A stretch of DNA of 64,000 bases from Serratia sp. FDAARGOS_506 (GTDB taxonomy: Bacteria; Pseudomonadota; Gammaproteobacteria; Enterobacterales; Enterobacteriaceae), in NCBI RefSeq assembly GCF_003812745.1, contig NZ_CP033831.1:4278001-4342000 (forward strand), given 5' to 3'. Of this stretch, positions 13,148-21,336 are shown one piece after another (the stretch's first letter is position 1; each line of letters opens with the position of its first letter). The notes beneath the pieces are model-generated. The model was not told where the DNA came from. It ran no database searches and saw only the letters and a list, made by a program, of their open reading frames with translations. Both the position numbers and the translations under genes were made by a program.

Positions 13148-13301
13148 CCACAGCCCCTCGTCTTCCCGTTGATAAAAATGTGACAAAATTTATCGCAGAG
13201 TAATGGGCCACTGCAGGGCTGTCTAACAACGAAACCGGCATTCCATTGCCGAAAAAAGCATTATGAATTTTTCTTGGGTGAAGCTCGGTGCAAAACGCGT
13301 T
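13148..13301. other. Intergenic region between the MocR regulator and the ABC operon
   Basis: This 154-base region must hold the promoter of the ABC operon if it is not read from the regulator gene. One short stem is visible: CGGCA (13236-13240) pairs with TGCCG (13247-13251) around a 6-base loop, a possible weak terminator for the regulator mRNA because the following bases are GUUUCGUUG. I see no convincing promoter hexamers. Confidence 0.35.
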
Positions 13302-14720
13302 TTAACCGGCCGCCGCCAGCCCCCGGATAAGTTTGGCTAAGGTTTTGATCGCCTCTTCAAACCGGTCGTTCCATTCAAAAGAGGCGTTGAGGCGGAAGCA
13401 GTGGTTGAAATGGTCGCCGGTGGTGAACATGCGCCCCGGCGCGATGCTGATGCCCCGTGAGAGTGCGCGCCGGTACAGTTCCATCGACGACAGCGCCTGA
13501 TCCAGCTCCAGCCACAGGAAATAACCGCCGTCGGGCTGACTGACTTTCACCGTCGGCGGGAAATGGTGGGCGATCGCCTGCCGCATCGCGCTTTGGCGCT
13601 GGGCCAGCAGGCGGCGCAACCGCCGCAGATGGGTGTCGTAGCCACCGTGCAGCAGATAATCCGCCAGTGCCATCTGGGTCGGTACGCTGGTGGAAACGGT
13701 GCTCATCAGTTGCAAACGCTGGATCTGTTGCGCATAACGCCCCGCCGCCACCCAGCCGACGCGAAAGCCCGGCGCCAGGCATTTGGAAAACGATGAGCAG
13801 TGCAGAATCTGGCCGCCGCTGTCGAGCGCCTTGGCCGGCAGCGGCCGTTCCGCGCTGAAGTACAGCTCACCGTAAACGTCATCTTCAATCAGCGAGATCT
13901 GTCGGTCGCGCAACAGCGTCACCAGCCGCTGCTTGTTGGCCTCCGGCAGGGTGGCACCCTGCGGGTTCTGGAAATGGGTCATCAGCCAGCAGGCTTTGAT
14001 CGGATACTGTTCCACCGCCTGCTGCAGCGCGTCCAGATCGATACCGTCCTGCGGATGCGTGGCGATCGCCACCGCCTTTAACCGCAGTCGTTCCAGCGCT
14101 TGCAGCGCGCCGTAAAACGCCGGCGATTCGATCGCCACATAGTCTCCCGGCTGGGTCACCGCCTGCAGGCTGAGGCTGAGCGACTCCATCGCCCCGGCGG
14201 TAATGACGATCTCGTCCGGCGCGACCTGCATGCCGCTCAGCGCGTAACGCTGGGCAATGTGCCGCCGCAGCGCATCGTTACCTGGCGGCAGGTTGGCCAG
14301 CGAACTGTGTGGCGTGAATTTGCGCGCCACGCTGCTCAGCGCACGCGCCAGCTTGGGCTGGGCAAACAGCGTGGCGTCGGGAAAGGCCGAACCGAAAGGC
14401 ACGATATCCGGATCCTTGCAGGCCTGCAGCACGTCGAAAATAAAGGCGTTGATGTCCACCTGCTCGCTAAGCAATAGCTTCTCGCCGCGCGAAGGCTGAG
14501 GCAGCGGCTGCGGGCGCGCCGCCACGTAGTAGCCCGACTGCGGCCGAGCGACGATCCAGCCCTGGCTTTCCAGCAGTTGGTAAGACTGTACCACCGTCAT
14601 CAGGCTCAATCCGGCGCGTTTGCCACTCTCGCGCAGCGAAGGCAGCTTGTCGCCCGCCCGCCACACCCGGTTCTGAATCTGTTCTCTAATCTGCTGCGCA
14701 AGCTGTTCGTATCGGGTCAT
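13302..14720 (-). CDS. ydcR: MocR-family regulator: GntR HTH fused to aminotransferase fold (YdcR-like)
   Basis: Predicted PLP-binding transcription factor, 472 residues. Residues 1-75 form a GntR winged helix (AGDKLPSLRESGKRAGLSLMTVVQSYQLLESQGW). The rest is a class I aminotransferase domain with NPQGATLP, DDVYGELYF and the PLP lysine Lys313 in SSFSKCLAPGFRVGW. Length and sequence resemble E. coli YdcR. It is divergent from cioAB with a 144-base spacer, and a perfect TATAAT flanked by direct repeats lies just upstream, suggesting autoregulation. A role in controlling cioAB or the adjacent ABC importer is only inferred from position. Confidence 0.88.
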   Translation of the reverse strand: MTRYEQLAQQIREQIQNRVWRAGDKLPSLRESGKRAGLSLMTVVQSYQLLESQGWIVARPQSGYYVAARPQPLPQPSRGEKLLLSEQVDINAFIFDVLQACKDPDIVPFGSAFPDATLFAQPKLARALSSVARKFTPHSSLANLPPGNDALRRHIAQRYALSGMQVAPDEIVITAGAMESLSLSLQAVTQPGDYVAIESPAFYGALQALERLRLKAVAIATHPQDGIDLDALQQAVEQYPIKACWLMTHFQNPQGATLPEANKQRLVTLLRDRQISLIEDDVYGELYFSAERPLPAKALDSGGQILHCSSFSKCLAPGFRVGWVAAGRYAQQIQRLQLMSTVSTSVPTQMALADYLLHGGYDTHLRRLRRLLAQRQSAMRQAIAHHFPPTVKVSQPDGGYFLWLELDQALSSMELYRRALSRGISIAPGRMFTTGDHFNHCFRLNASFEWNDRFEEAIKTLAKLIRGLAAAG

Positions 14721-14750
14721 AGCTCTTAACTGTTATATGAAAAAGTAAAA

Positions 14751-14777
14751 TAACTGTCACTATTATAGTCACTGTAC
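14751..14777 (-). promoter_or_regulatory. Promoter and repeat operator of the ydcR-like gene
   Basis: On the minus strand a perfect -10 hexamer TATAAT occupies 14762-14767, giving a start about 35 bases before the coding region; the -35 is poor. It is bracketed by two direct GTCACT repeats (14756-14761 and 14768-14773) 12 bp apart. MocR-type regulators usually bind direct repeats, so this is a plausible autoregulatory operator. A third ACTGT copy lies near 14729. Confidence 0.5.
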
Positions 14778-14822
14778 TTCGTGATTAACTTAACGCCAAG
14801 CTTTTCACATAAAAATGACAGC

Positions 14823-14828
14823 TATACT
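14823..14828 (+). promoter_or_regulatory. Candidate -10 element for the cioAB operon
   Basis: TATACT matches the sigma-70 -10 consensus at five of six bases and stands 37 bases before the cioA start. No good -35 is seen at 17 bp, so the promoter may need an activator. The strong ribosome-binding site AGGAGG follows at 14856-14861. Confidence 0.35.
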
Positions 14829-14864
14829 CAAGAGGTTAATTTATGTTCAACCCTAGGAGGCGCC

Positions 14865-16265
14865 ATGCTGGGTCTTGATGCACTGGAACTTGCCAGAATA
14901 CAGTTCGCCTTCACCGTGTCTTTCCATATCATTTTCCCCGCCATCACCATCGGTTTAGCCAGCTATCTGGCGGTGCTGGAAGGATTATGGTTGAAAACGC
15001 ACAATGAAGCCTACCGTGAGCTTTACCACTTCTGGTCAAAGATTTTCGCCGTTAACTTCGGCATGGGCGTGGTGTCCGGGCTGGTGATGGCCTATCAGTT
15101 CGGCACTAACTGGAGCTTCTTCTCCGAGTTCGCCGGCAGCATTACCGGGCCGCTGCTGACCTATGAAGTGCTGACCGCTTTCTTCCTCGAAGCCGGTTTC
15201 CTCGGCGTGATGCTGTTCGGCTGGAACCGCGTCGGCCCCGGCCTGCACTTCTTCGCCACCTGCATGGTGGCACTCGGCACGCTGATCTCCACCTTCTGGA
15301 TCCTGGCCTCCAACAGCTGGATGCAGACCCCTCAGGGGCATGAAATCATCAATGGTCAGGTGGTGCCGGTCGACTGGCTGAAGGTCATCTTCAATCCGTC
15401 CTTCCCATACCGCCTGCTGCACATGTCCACCGCCGCCTTCCTCTCCTCGGCGTTCTTCGTCGGCGCCTCCGCCGCCTGGCACCTGCTGCGCGGCCGCGAT
15501 ACCCCGGCGATGCGCAAGATGCTGTCGATGGCGATGTGGATGGCGCTGATCGTCGCGCCGGTGCAGGCGCTGATCGGCGATGCGCACGGCCTGAATACGC
15601 TGAAACACCAGCCGGCGAAGATCGCCGCCATCGAAGGCCACTGGGAAAACCCGCCGGGCGAAGCCACGCCGCTGATCCTGGTCGGCTGGCCGGACATGCA
15701 GCGCGAAGAGACCCGCTTCAAGCTGGAAGTGCCCTACCTCGGCAGCCTGATCCTGACCCACAGCCTGACCGAACAGGTACCGGCGCTCAAATCCTTCCCG
15801 CCGGAAGATCGCCCCAACTCCACCGTGGTGTTCTGGTCGTTCCGCATCATGGTCGGGCTGGGCATGCTGATGATACTCGCCGGGGTGTGGAGCCTGTGGC
15901 TGCGCTGGCGCGGCGGGCTGTATCAGTCGCGTCCGTTCCTGTACTTCATTCTGTGGATGGGTCCTTCCGGGCTGCTGGCGCTGCTGGCTGGCTGGTTCAC
16001 CACCGAGATCGGCCGCCAGCCGTGGGTGGTGTATGGGCTGCTGCGCACCAAGGACGCAGTGTCCGCGCACGGCGATCTGCACATGAGCATCAGCCTGCTG
16101 GCGTTCATCATCGTCTACTGCTCGGTGTTCGGCGTGGGCTATTCCTACATGATGCGCCTGATCCGCAAAGGGCCGCAGCCGCATGAACATCAAGAAGACA
16201 ATACCGAGGGCCGCCCGGCGCGTCCGCTGTCCGCGGTCAACGATACTCTGGACGACAGGAGCTGA
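14865..16265 (+). CDS. cioA: Cyanide-insensitive-type cytochrome bd ubiquinol oxidase subunit I
   Basis: Inner-membrane subunit that oxidises ubiquinol and carries the b and d haems of a bd-type terminal oxidase. The protein has 466 residues, shorter than E. coli CydA (about 522), consistent with the short Q-loop (CIO) branch. Visible family segments are [21 protein letters not shown] with haem ligand His21, [17 protein letters not shown], and [20 protein letters not shown]. The start at 14865 is fixed by AGGAGG 4 bases upstream; an in-frame extension to 14781 was rejected. It is followed after 2 bases by subunit II. The E. coli homologue of the same branch is AppC, but the small downstream gene and length favour the cioAB naming. 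Confidence 0.9.
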   Translation: MLGLDALELARIQFAFTVSFHIIFPAITIGLASYLAVLEGLWLKTHNEAYRELYHFWSKIFAVNFGMGVVSGLVMAYQFGTNWSFFSEFAGSITGPLLTYEVLTAFFLEAGFLGVMLFGWNRVGPGLHFFATCMVALGTLISTFWILASNSWMQTPQGHEIINGQVVPVDWLKVIFNPSFPYRLLHMSTAAFLSSAFFVGASAAWHLLRGRDTPAMRKMLSMAMWMALIVAPVQALIGDAHGLNTLKHQPAKIAAIEGHWENPPGEATPLILVGWPDMQREETRFKLEVPYLGSLILTHSLTEQVPALKSFPPEDRPNSTVVFWSFRIMVGLGMLMILAGVWSLWLRWRGGLYQSRPFLYFILWMGPSGLLALLAGWFTTEIGRQPWVVYGLLRTKDAVSAHGDLHMSISLLAFIIVYCSVFGVGYSYMMRLIRKGPQPHEHQEDNTEGRPARPLSAVNDTLDDRS

Positions 16266-16267
16266 AC

Positions 16268-17275
16268 ATGGGCATCGATCTTCCACTGATTTGGTTTGTG
16301 ATCATCGTGTTCAGCACCATGATGTACGTGGTGATGGACGGTTTCGATTTGGGCATCGGCATCCTGTTTCCGTGGGTGAAAGAGAGCGGCGACCGCGATC
16401 TGATGATGAACACCGTCGCCCCGGTGTGGGACGGCAATGAGACCTGGCTGGTGCTGGGCGGCGCGGCGCTTTTCGGCGCCTTCCCGCTGGCCTACTCGGT
16501 GATCCTCGACGCGCTGGCGATCCCGCTGACGCTGATGCTGATCGGGTTGATTTTCCGCGGCGTGGCCTTCGAATTTCGCTTCAAGGCGAAGCCGGAGAAA
16601 CGCCATATCTGGGACAAAGCGTTCATCTGGGGTTCGATCTTCGCCACCTTCAGTCAGGGCGTAGTGGTAGGCGCCGTGATCAACGGCTTCCCGGTCGAAG
16701 GCCGCACCTACGCCGGTGGCGCGCTGGACTGGCTGACGCCGTTCGCACTGTTCTGCGGACTGGGTCTGGTGGTGACCTACGCCCTGCTCGGCTGCACCTG
16801 GCTGGTGATGAAAACCGCAGGTGACCTGCAGGCGCGCATGTATCATCTGGCGACGCCGCTGCTGGCGATCCTGTTGCTGGTGCTGGCTGCGGTCAGCATC
16901 TGGACGCCGATCGCGCATCCGGAAATCGCCGCCCGCTGGTTTACGCTGCCGAACCTGTTCTGGCTACTGCCGGTGCCGGTGCTGGTGCTGCTCAGCGCCT
17001 GGGGGATTCAACGCGGGGTGAAACGCGGCGCGCACTACTCGCCATTCATGCTGACGCTGCTGCTGGTGTTCCTCGGCCTGAGCGGGCTTGGCATCAGCAT
17101 TTGGCCGCACTTGATCCCGCCGGCCATCAGCCTGTGGGACGCCGCCGCCCCGCCGCAGAGCCTCGGCTTTATGCTGGTGGGTGCGCTGTTCATCATCCCG
17201 ATCATTCTGGTCTACACCTTCTGGAGCTACTACGTGTTCCGCGGCAAGATCAGCCATGAACACGGCTATCACTGA
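16268..17275 (+). CDS. cioB: Cyanide-insensitive-type cytochrome bd ubiquinol oxidase subunit II
   Basis: Second integral subunit of the bd-type oxidase, 335 residues, predominantly transmembrane helices. Diagnostic N-terminus: IWFVIIVFSTMMYVVMDGFDLGIGIL, followed by DRDLMMNTVAPVWDGNETWLVLGGAALFGAFP, which is strongly conserved in CydB/CioB. The start lies 2 bases after cioA, with an AGGAG ribosome site inside the cioA end. With cioA and the downstream DUF2474-like gene it forms a three-gene operon. Confidence 0.92.
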   Translation: MGIDLPLIWFVIIVFSTMMYVVMDGFDLGIGILFPWVKESGDRDLMMNTVAPVWDGNETWLVLGGAALFGAFPLAYSVILDALAIPLTLMLIGLIFRGVAFEFRFKAKPEKRHIWDKAFIWGSIFATFSQGVVVGAVINGFPVEGRTYAGGALDWLTPFALFCGLGLVVTYALLGCTWLVMKTAGDLQARMYHLATPLLAILLLVLAAVSIWTPIAHPEIAARWFTLPNLFWLLPVPVLVLLSAWGIQRGVKRGAHYSPFMLTLLLVFLGLSGLGISIWPHLIPPAISLWDAAAPPQSLGFMLVGALFIIPIILVYTFWSYYVFRGKISHEHGYH

Positions 17276-17289
17276 GAAGGGAGGACGCT

Positions 17290-17442
17290 ATGCAAGATAA
17301 AACGGCAGCCGTTGCTCCGGCGCCCTGGTGGAAACGCATCGGCTGGCTGGTGATCATCTGGAGCGCCAGCGTGCTGGGGCTGTTCGTGGTCGCCTCGCTG
17401 TTCCGCCTGCTGATGACCGCGGCAGGCATGAAGTCGCATTGA
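17290..17442 (+). CDS. Small single-helix membrane protein (DUF2474-like) of the oxidase operon
   Basis: A 50-residue protein too short for most gene callers. One hydrophobic helix (WLVIIWSASVLGLFVVASLF, about 19-38) sits between a charged N-terminus and a short C-terminus. A WWKR motif precedes the helix, as in DUF2474 proteins commonly found after cioB. By analogy with CydX, the small subunit of cytochrome bd-I, it may stabilise the oxidase; that is inference. GGGAGG lies 6 bases upstream and the gene begins 14 bases after cioB. Confidence 0.75.
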   Translation: MQDKTAAVAPAPWWKRIGWLVIIWSASVLGLFVVASLFRLLMTAAGMKSH

Positions 17443-17451
17443 CGCGGCGCC

Positions 17452-17718
17452 TTATCTGGCCGCGCTGTTGGGAAAGTAGAAGGATACCACCAGCGTGACC
17501 AGCGGCAAGGCGCCGATCTTCACCAGTTCGAACGCTTGCCTCAGCGCTTCGTTTTTCTCCCAATACGCGTGGGCGGCGAATACGCCCACGCTGACCACGA
17601 AGATCCCGCACAGCACCTGGCGCGCCAGGCGCAGCCGCTCCATTTCGTCGAAGACCAAGACCTGCTCCAGATAAACCTGGCTAGCCTCATCGCACAGATT
17701 ATGGCTTTCGATGTTCAT
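17452..17718 (-). CDS. Small membrane protein of unknown function
   Basis: I do not recognise this 88-residue protein. It has two hydrophobic segments (VLCGIFVVSVGVFAAHAYW about 36-54 and ALPLVTLVVSFYF about 70-82) after an acidic, Glu-rich N-terminal 30 residues, so a two-helix inner-membrane protein is likely. The start overlaps the stop of the upstream ribbon-helix-helix-like gene by 4 bases (ATGA), so the two are coupled. The stop faces the end of the cioAB operon 10 bases away. Confidence 0.6.
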   Translation of the reverse strand: MNIESHNLCDEASQVYLEQVLVFDEMERLRLARQVLCGIFVVSVGVFAAHAYWEKNEALRQAFELVKIGALPLVTLVVSFYFPNSAAR

Positions 17719-17939
17719 GGGAAGATCTCCACGACCCGCCCCACCGCTTCAAGCTGTTCACCATTTTCCCGTACAATGCCAAGTGAAGTACCATCCTGTT
17801 TCATCCAGTACTTATCGGCAATGGTAATCAGTGCAAACGCCATTTTGATTACCTCGGTTTTTTCCATCCCGTGACGCCAGGCGATAGCGTTCAGATCATC
17901 ATCAATTTTATTCGATACCCGAATCGGCAAGCTGCGCAT
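17715..17939 (-). CDS. Small ribbon-helix-helix-like protein
   Basis: A 74-residue protein. MRSLPIRVSNKIDDDLNAIAWRHGMEKTEVIKMAFALITIA resembles a ribbon-helix-helix fold: a short basic beta strand, a helix, then a second helix starting KTEVI, as in CopG/Arc-type DNA-binding proteins. The C-terminal 30 residues (DGTSLGIVRENGEQLEAVGRVVEI) look like a small beta hairpin. AGGAGG stands 7 bases before the ATG. Coupled to the membrane gene at 17452-17718. A DNA-binding or antitoxin-like role is conceivable but unproved. Confidence 0.6.
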   Translation of the reverse strand: MRSLPIRVSNKIDDDLNAIAWRHGMEKTEVIKMAFALITIADKYWMKQDGTSLGIVRENGEQLEAVGRVVEIFP

Positions 17940-18045
17940 ACTCCACCTCCTGTGGTCGTTGATTCACCGAGGGAAAGTCTACTGGAAGGGCAAACATCGT
18001 TCAATTAGTGAACTGCGTAACGCCTCGCACAATCCGCATGCAACG

Positions 18046-19131
18046 CTATTGGGGCTTGCGCCCCATCGCGCCGAGGAAACGCTGCTGCAGGCGCAACAGC
18101 TCCTCCAGCTCCAGCAGGCGGTAGTCGATGCCGAAATGCGGTGCCACCTCACCGATGATGCGGCTCAGCGCCGGGTAATGACGGTGGCTCCAGTGCGGGA
18201 ACAGATGATGCGTCAAATGCAGGTTCGCCCCGCCGAGCCAGTATCCCAACCAGCGTGGCCGGGTCAGCCAGTCGAAGGTGGTGGCGAACACATGATGATA
18301 CCAGCCGTGTGGCATCGCGCCCTGCGCCGGCGCCTGATAAAAATTGGCCTTGGCCCAGTGGGTACCGATGATCAACATCACGAACAGCAATGAAGAAAGC
18401 ATCTGACTCAACAAATAGACCAGCAGAATTTGCCCGATGCCGATGGCCGGCGGCAGCAGCCAGCACGGGATCGCCAGCGCCAGCAGCAGGTGTGCCGCTT
18501 TGCCCGCCAGAAACTCGCACCAGCCGCGCACGCCCTGCTGCGCCATGCGCGCCGCCACGCGGGTTCGGCCCGCCCGATCCAGCCAGTCGAACAGCCAGAT
18601 GTAGTACGGGAACGTCAGCGCCGCCACCAGCGGCCAATAGTAACGCTGCGCGCGCATAAAAGGCCGCCAGCGCTGGAACGGCGTTTGCCGCAACACGCCG
18701 TTGGCATCGATGTCGGGATCGTAATGTTCAATATTGTTATGGGCATGGTGGAACAGCACGTGCCGCACGCGCCAGCAGTCGGGATCCAGCCCCAGCGGCA
18801 CGCTCACCAGTGCGTTCAGCCAGCGATTGGCCCCGGGCCGACGGAAAAACGCGTTATGCGAGGCGTCGTGCACCACGTTCACCGTCAGGAACATGCCGAT
18901 AAAGATAAAGCCGAAATAACAGGCGAAAAACGCCCAGCCGTTTTGCTGCTGCAGGCTCAGCCCGTAACACAGGCCGCACAGCGCCAACAGTAACGCCACC
19001 TTAGCCAGCATGCCGCCGTCGGCGAAGCGGTGATCGCCGTTGGCCGCCAGATAATGCTGGGCGGCCTGCATCAGCGCGCGATGCAACCCGCTATCGTCGC
19101 GCCGATAAGCTAACGGGCGCAACGGTTTCAT
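18046..19131 (-). CDS. Membrane fatty acid desaturase (second of a tandem pair)
   Basis: Di-iron membrane desaturase or hydroxylase acting on acyl chains, 361 residues. The three histidine boxes are present: VHDASH (88-92), RHVLFHH (123-129) and NLHLTHHLFPHWSHRHYP near residue 310. Two pairs of hydrophobic helices separate them. It is a close paralogue of the preceding gene with boxes at identical positions, so it arose by tandem duplication. It is the last gene of the eight-gene operon; the ATGA overlap with its neighbour sets the start at 19131. A GGGGC/GCCCC hairpin (18051-18064) lies at its 3' end. Which bond or carbon is modified cannot be told. Confidence 0.85.
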   Translation of the reverse strand: MKPLRPLAYRRDDSGLHRALMQAAQHYLAANGDHRFADGGMLAKVALLLALCGLCYGLSLQQQNGWAFFACYFGFIFIGMFLTVNVVHDASHNAFFRRPGANRWLNALVSVPLGLDPDCWRVRHVLFHHAHNNIEHYDPDIDANGVLRQTPFQRWRPFMRAQRYYWPLVAALTFPYYIWLFDWLDRAGRTRVAARMAQQGVRGWCEFLAGKAAHLLLALAIPCWLLPPAIGIGQILLVYLLSQMLSSLLFVMLIIGTHWAKANFYQAPAQGAMPHGWYHHVFATTFDWLTRPRWLGYWLGGANLHLTHHLFPHWSHRHYPALSRIIGEVAPHFGIDYRLLELEELLRLQQRFLGAMGRKPQ

Positions 19132-20210
19132 GGTTGCCCCATCCGGCGCAAGAAGTGTTGTTGTTGCGCCAGCAATTCGTGATAACCGATGCAGCGATAC
19201 GCCATGCCGTGCCGCTGCGCCACTTCCGCCACCGCGGCAGCCAGCGCTGGATAATGGCGGTGATTCCAGCCTGGAAACAGGTGATGGGTCAGGTGATAGT
19301 TCAGCCCGCCGGTCAAGTGCTCCAGCCAGCGCGGCTCGGGACGCCAATCGCAGGCGGTGGCGAAATTGTGCCGGTACCAACCGTGCGGCATGCTGCCGCC
19401 CGTCGGCGCCGGGTAAAACTCGGCCTGCGCCCAGTGGGTGCCCAGCAGTAGGAACACCACCAGCAGCGAGGCAAACATCTGGCTGAGCGTGTAAGCCAGC
19501 AGCACCCAGCCCCAACCGATGCCATGCAGGTGGCACAGGATCAGCGGCACCACCAGCACCAGCGCCACATGGAGCAACTTGCACAGCACGAACAGCGCCC
19601 AACCGCCCCGCCCCGCCAGCACGCGTTTTTCCCGCAGCGGCGTTTTATCGAGCCGATCGGACCAATCGAAAATCCACGCAATGTAAGGAAGCGAGAGCGC
19701 GGCGATCAGCGGCCAGTACAGATGCTGATAGCGCATATGCGGCCGCCAGCGCTGGAACGGCGTCTGGCGGAAAAAACCGTTCTCTTCGGTGTCCAGATCG
19801 TAGTGTTCGACGTTGGCGTAAACGTGGTGGTAATCCACATGGCGCGTGCGCCAATAGTCCGGATCGACGCCGAGCGGCAGCGTCACCAACCGCCCCACCA
19901 GGCGATTGGCCCAGGGCGCGCGCAAGAAGGCGTTATGCGAAGCATCGTGATTGACGTTGACGTTAAGCAGCATGCCCATGGCCACGAACAGGAAATAGCA
20001 GAGGAAAAACGCCCAGGGCTGATGCTGCATCAGGCTCAGCGCGTAAAACCCGATGCACAGCGCCAGCAACAGCGCGGCCTTGGCCAGCCGCGCGGCATCG
20101 GCATAGCGATGATCGCCCGCCAGGCAGGCGTGCGCCGCGTGCTTGAGATCGCGGTGAAACGCCTGCTCGCCATCGGCGGGAAAACGCAGCGGCGGTAATG
20201 ATTCAGCCAT
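19128..20210 (-). CDS. Membrane fatty acid desaturase (first of a tandem pair)
   Basis: Di-iron acyl desaturase or hydroxylase, 360 residues. Histidine boxes are NHDASH (88-92), RHVDYHHV (124-129) and NYHLTHHLFPGWNHRHYP near residue 310. These are of the linoleoyl-CoA/delta-6 desaturase-like family (HDxxH, HxxxHH, H/QxxHH). No cytochrome b5 domain is attached. The start at 20210 has GGAGG 6 bases upstream and overlaps the sterol-desaturase-type gene by 8 bases. The substrate is probably the product of the upstream synthase genes, by inference from the operon. Confidence 0.85.
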   Translation of the reverse strand: MAESLPPLRFPADGEQAFHRDLKHAAHACLAGDHRYADAARLAKAALLLALCIGFYALSLMQHQPWAFFLCYFLFVAMGMLLNVNVNHDASHNAFLRAPWANRLVGRLVTLPLGVDPDYWRTRHVDYHHVYANVEHYDLDTEENGFFRQTPFQRWRPHMRYQHLYWPLIAALSLPYIAWIFDWSDRLDKTPLREKRVLAGRGGWALFVLCKLLHVALVLVVPLILCHLHGIGWGWVLLAYTLSQMFASLLVVFLLLGTHWAQAEFYPAPTGGSMPHGWYRHNFATACDWRPEPRWLEHLTGGLNYHLTHHLFPGWNHRHYPALAAAVAEVAQRHGMAYRCIGYHELLAQQQHFLRRMGQP

Positions 20211-21336
20211 GCGGTTCCTCCACGGCGACCGGTGCGGCCACTCGCCCCCAGCCCAGCGCCACGCACAGAGCATGTAGCGCCACAGCGGCCATGGTGATAT
20301 GCCAATAACGCTGCGGCCAGCCGAGATAGCCGATAAACAGCAGCGGCATGCCCAGCGCGATCAGCAACCAGACGGCGCTCGCCCACGGCCGCCCTTCGGT
20401 CATACCGCCCAACGCCGCCGAGCCCAGAGCCAACAGCGCCAGCAACATCATTTGCGGCCAACTGATGTCGCTATAGCCATAACCGTATTGGTAGACGTAA
20501 CCGACCACCAGCGTAAACAGCAGCATCGCGCCGCTGAATACGCTGAGCGCCGAACGGCGGTCGCGCGGCCGGCCCGGCGCCGGACGCCAGGCCAGACGGA
20601 AATAACGCAGGAACGGCAGGTTACTCGCCCAAAATGGGTTGGCGGACGACCGATCGCCGCTGACGCCGTAGCTGAACGGCGTGGTCGGCAATGCCGGGCA
20701 GAACGTGCCGAACAGCTTGTCCCAAAAGATAAAGCTGCCGCCGAAGTTCTTATTGGAATACGCCATGTCCTTGACGTGGTGCACCCGGTGGTGCGCCGGC
20801 GTGACCAGGATTTTTTCCAGCACGCCGAGCTTCGGCGTCAGCGCATTGTGGTTAAACAGCTGAATGCTGTAGTGAAAAATCGACACCGTGACAAACACCG
20901 ACAGCGGCACGCCCGCCAGCGCCAGCAGCAAAAAGAACGGGATCGACGTCAACGACGAATACCAGGAATTGCGCACCCCCAGCGACAGATTAAAGTGCTC
21001 GCCCTGATGATGAACCACATGTACCGCCCACAGCAGCCGGAAGCGATGGTGCAGACGGTGCAGCCAGTAGAAACCGAAGTCCCACGCCAGCAAAGCGAAC
21101 AGCCACATCAACAGCGGCGGCCAGGCATCCAGCAGCTCCAGACTGAAATGCGCGGCCACGTAGCCGTAGCAGGTAATCTCCAGTCCGCGGAACAGCCACA
21201 GCATGATATGACCGGAGTTCAGGTTGAACACCAGATCGTGCCAATTGACCGGCTCACGACGACCCCACTGCAGCGCCACCGCCTCGGCCACCACGATGAA
21301 CAGCATGAACACTATCGGCAACGCCAGATCGCTCAT
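20203..21336 (-). CDS. Sterol desaturase / fatty acid hydroxylase superfamily membrane protein
   Basis: Integral di-iron enzyme of 377 residues. The histidine motifs of the superfamily are clear: HRLHH (93-97), HVVHH plus His114 (106-114) and AHHRVHH (182-187). An extra C-terminal region of about 130 residues with four hydrophobic helices is unusual for a hydroxylase of about 250 residues. Family members hydroxylate or desaturate sterols, sphingoid bases and alkylglycerols. The ATG at 21336 has GGAGA 6 bases upstream and overlaps the PAP2 stop by 4 bases. Confidence 0.85.
   Translation of the reverse strand: MSDLALPIVFMLFIVVAEAVALQWGRREPVNWHDLVFNLNSGHIMLWLFRGLEITCYGYVAAHFSLELLDAWPPLLMWLFALLAWDFGFYWLHRLHHRFRLLWAVHVVHHQGEHFNLSLGVRNSWYSSLTSIPFFLLLALAGVPLSVFVTVSIFHYSIQLFNHNALTPKLGVLEKILVTPAHHRVHHVKDMAYSNKNFGGSFIFWDKLFGTFCPALPTTPFSYGVSGDRSSANPFWASNLPFLRYFRLAWRPAPGRPRDRRSALSVFSGAMLLFTLVVGYVYQYGYGYSDISWPQMMLLALLALGSAALGGMTEGRPWASAVWLLIALGMPLLFIGYLGWPQRYWHITMAAVALHALCVALGWGRVAAPVAVEEPHG

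Noticed and set aside
17443-17464. Inverted repeat CGCGGC/GCCGCG between the oxidase operon and the membrane gene as a shared terminator
   Set aside because: Only six base pairs, a 10-base loop and no U-run on either strand; it also overlaps the stop codon.
17452-17939. Confident toxin-antitoxin call for the small gene pair
   Set aside because: Neither protein matches a toxin family I recognise; only the size and arrangement suggest it.
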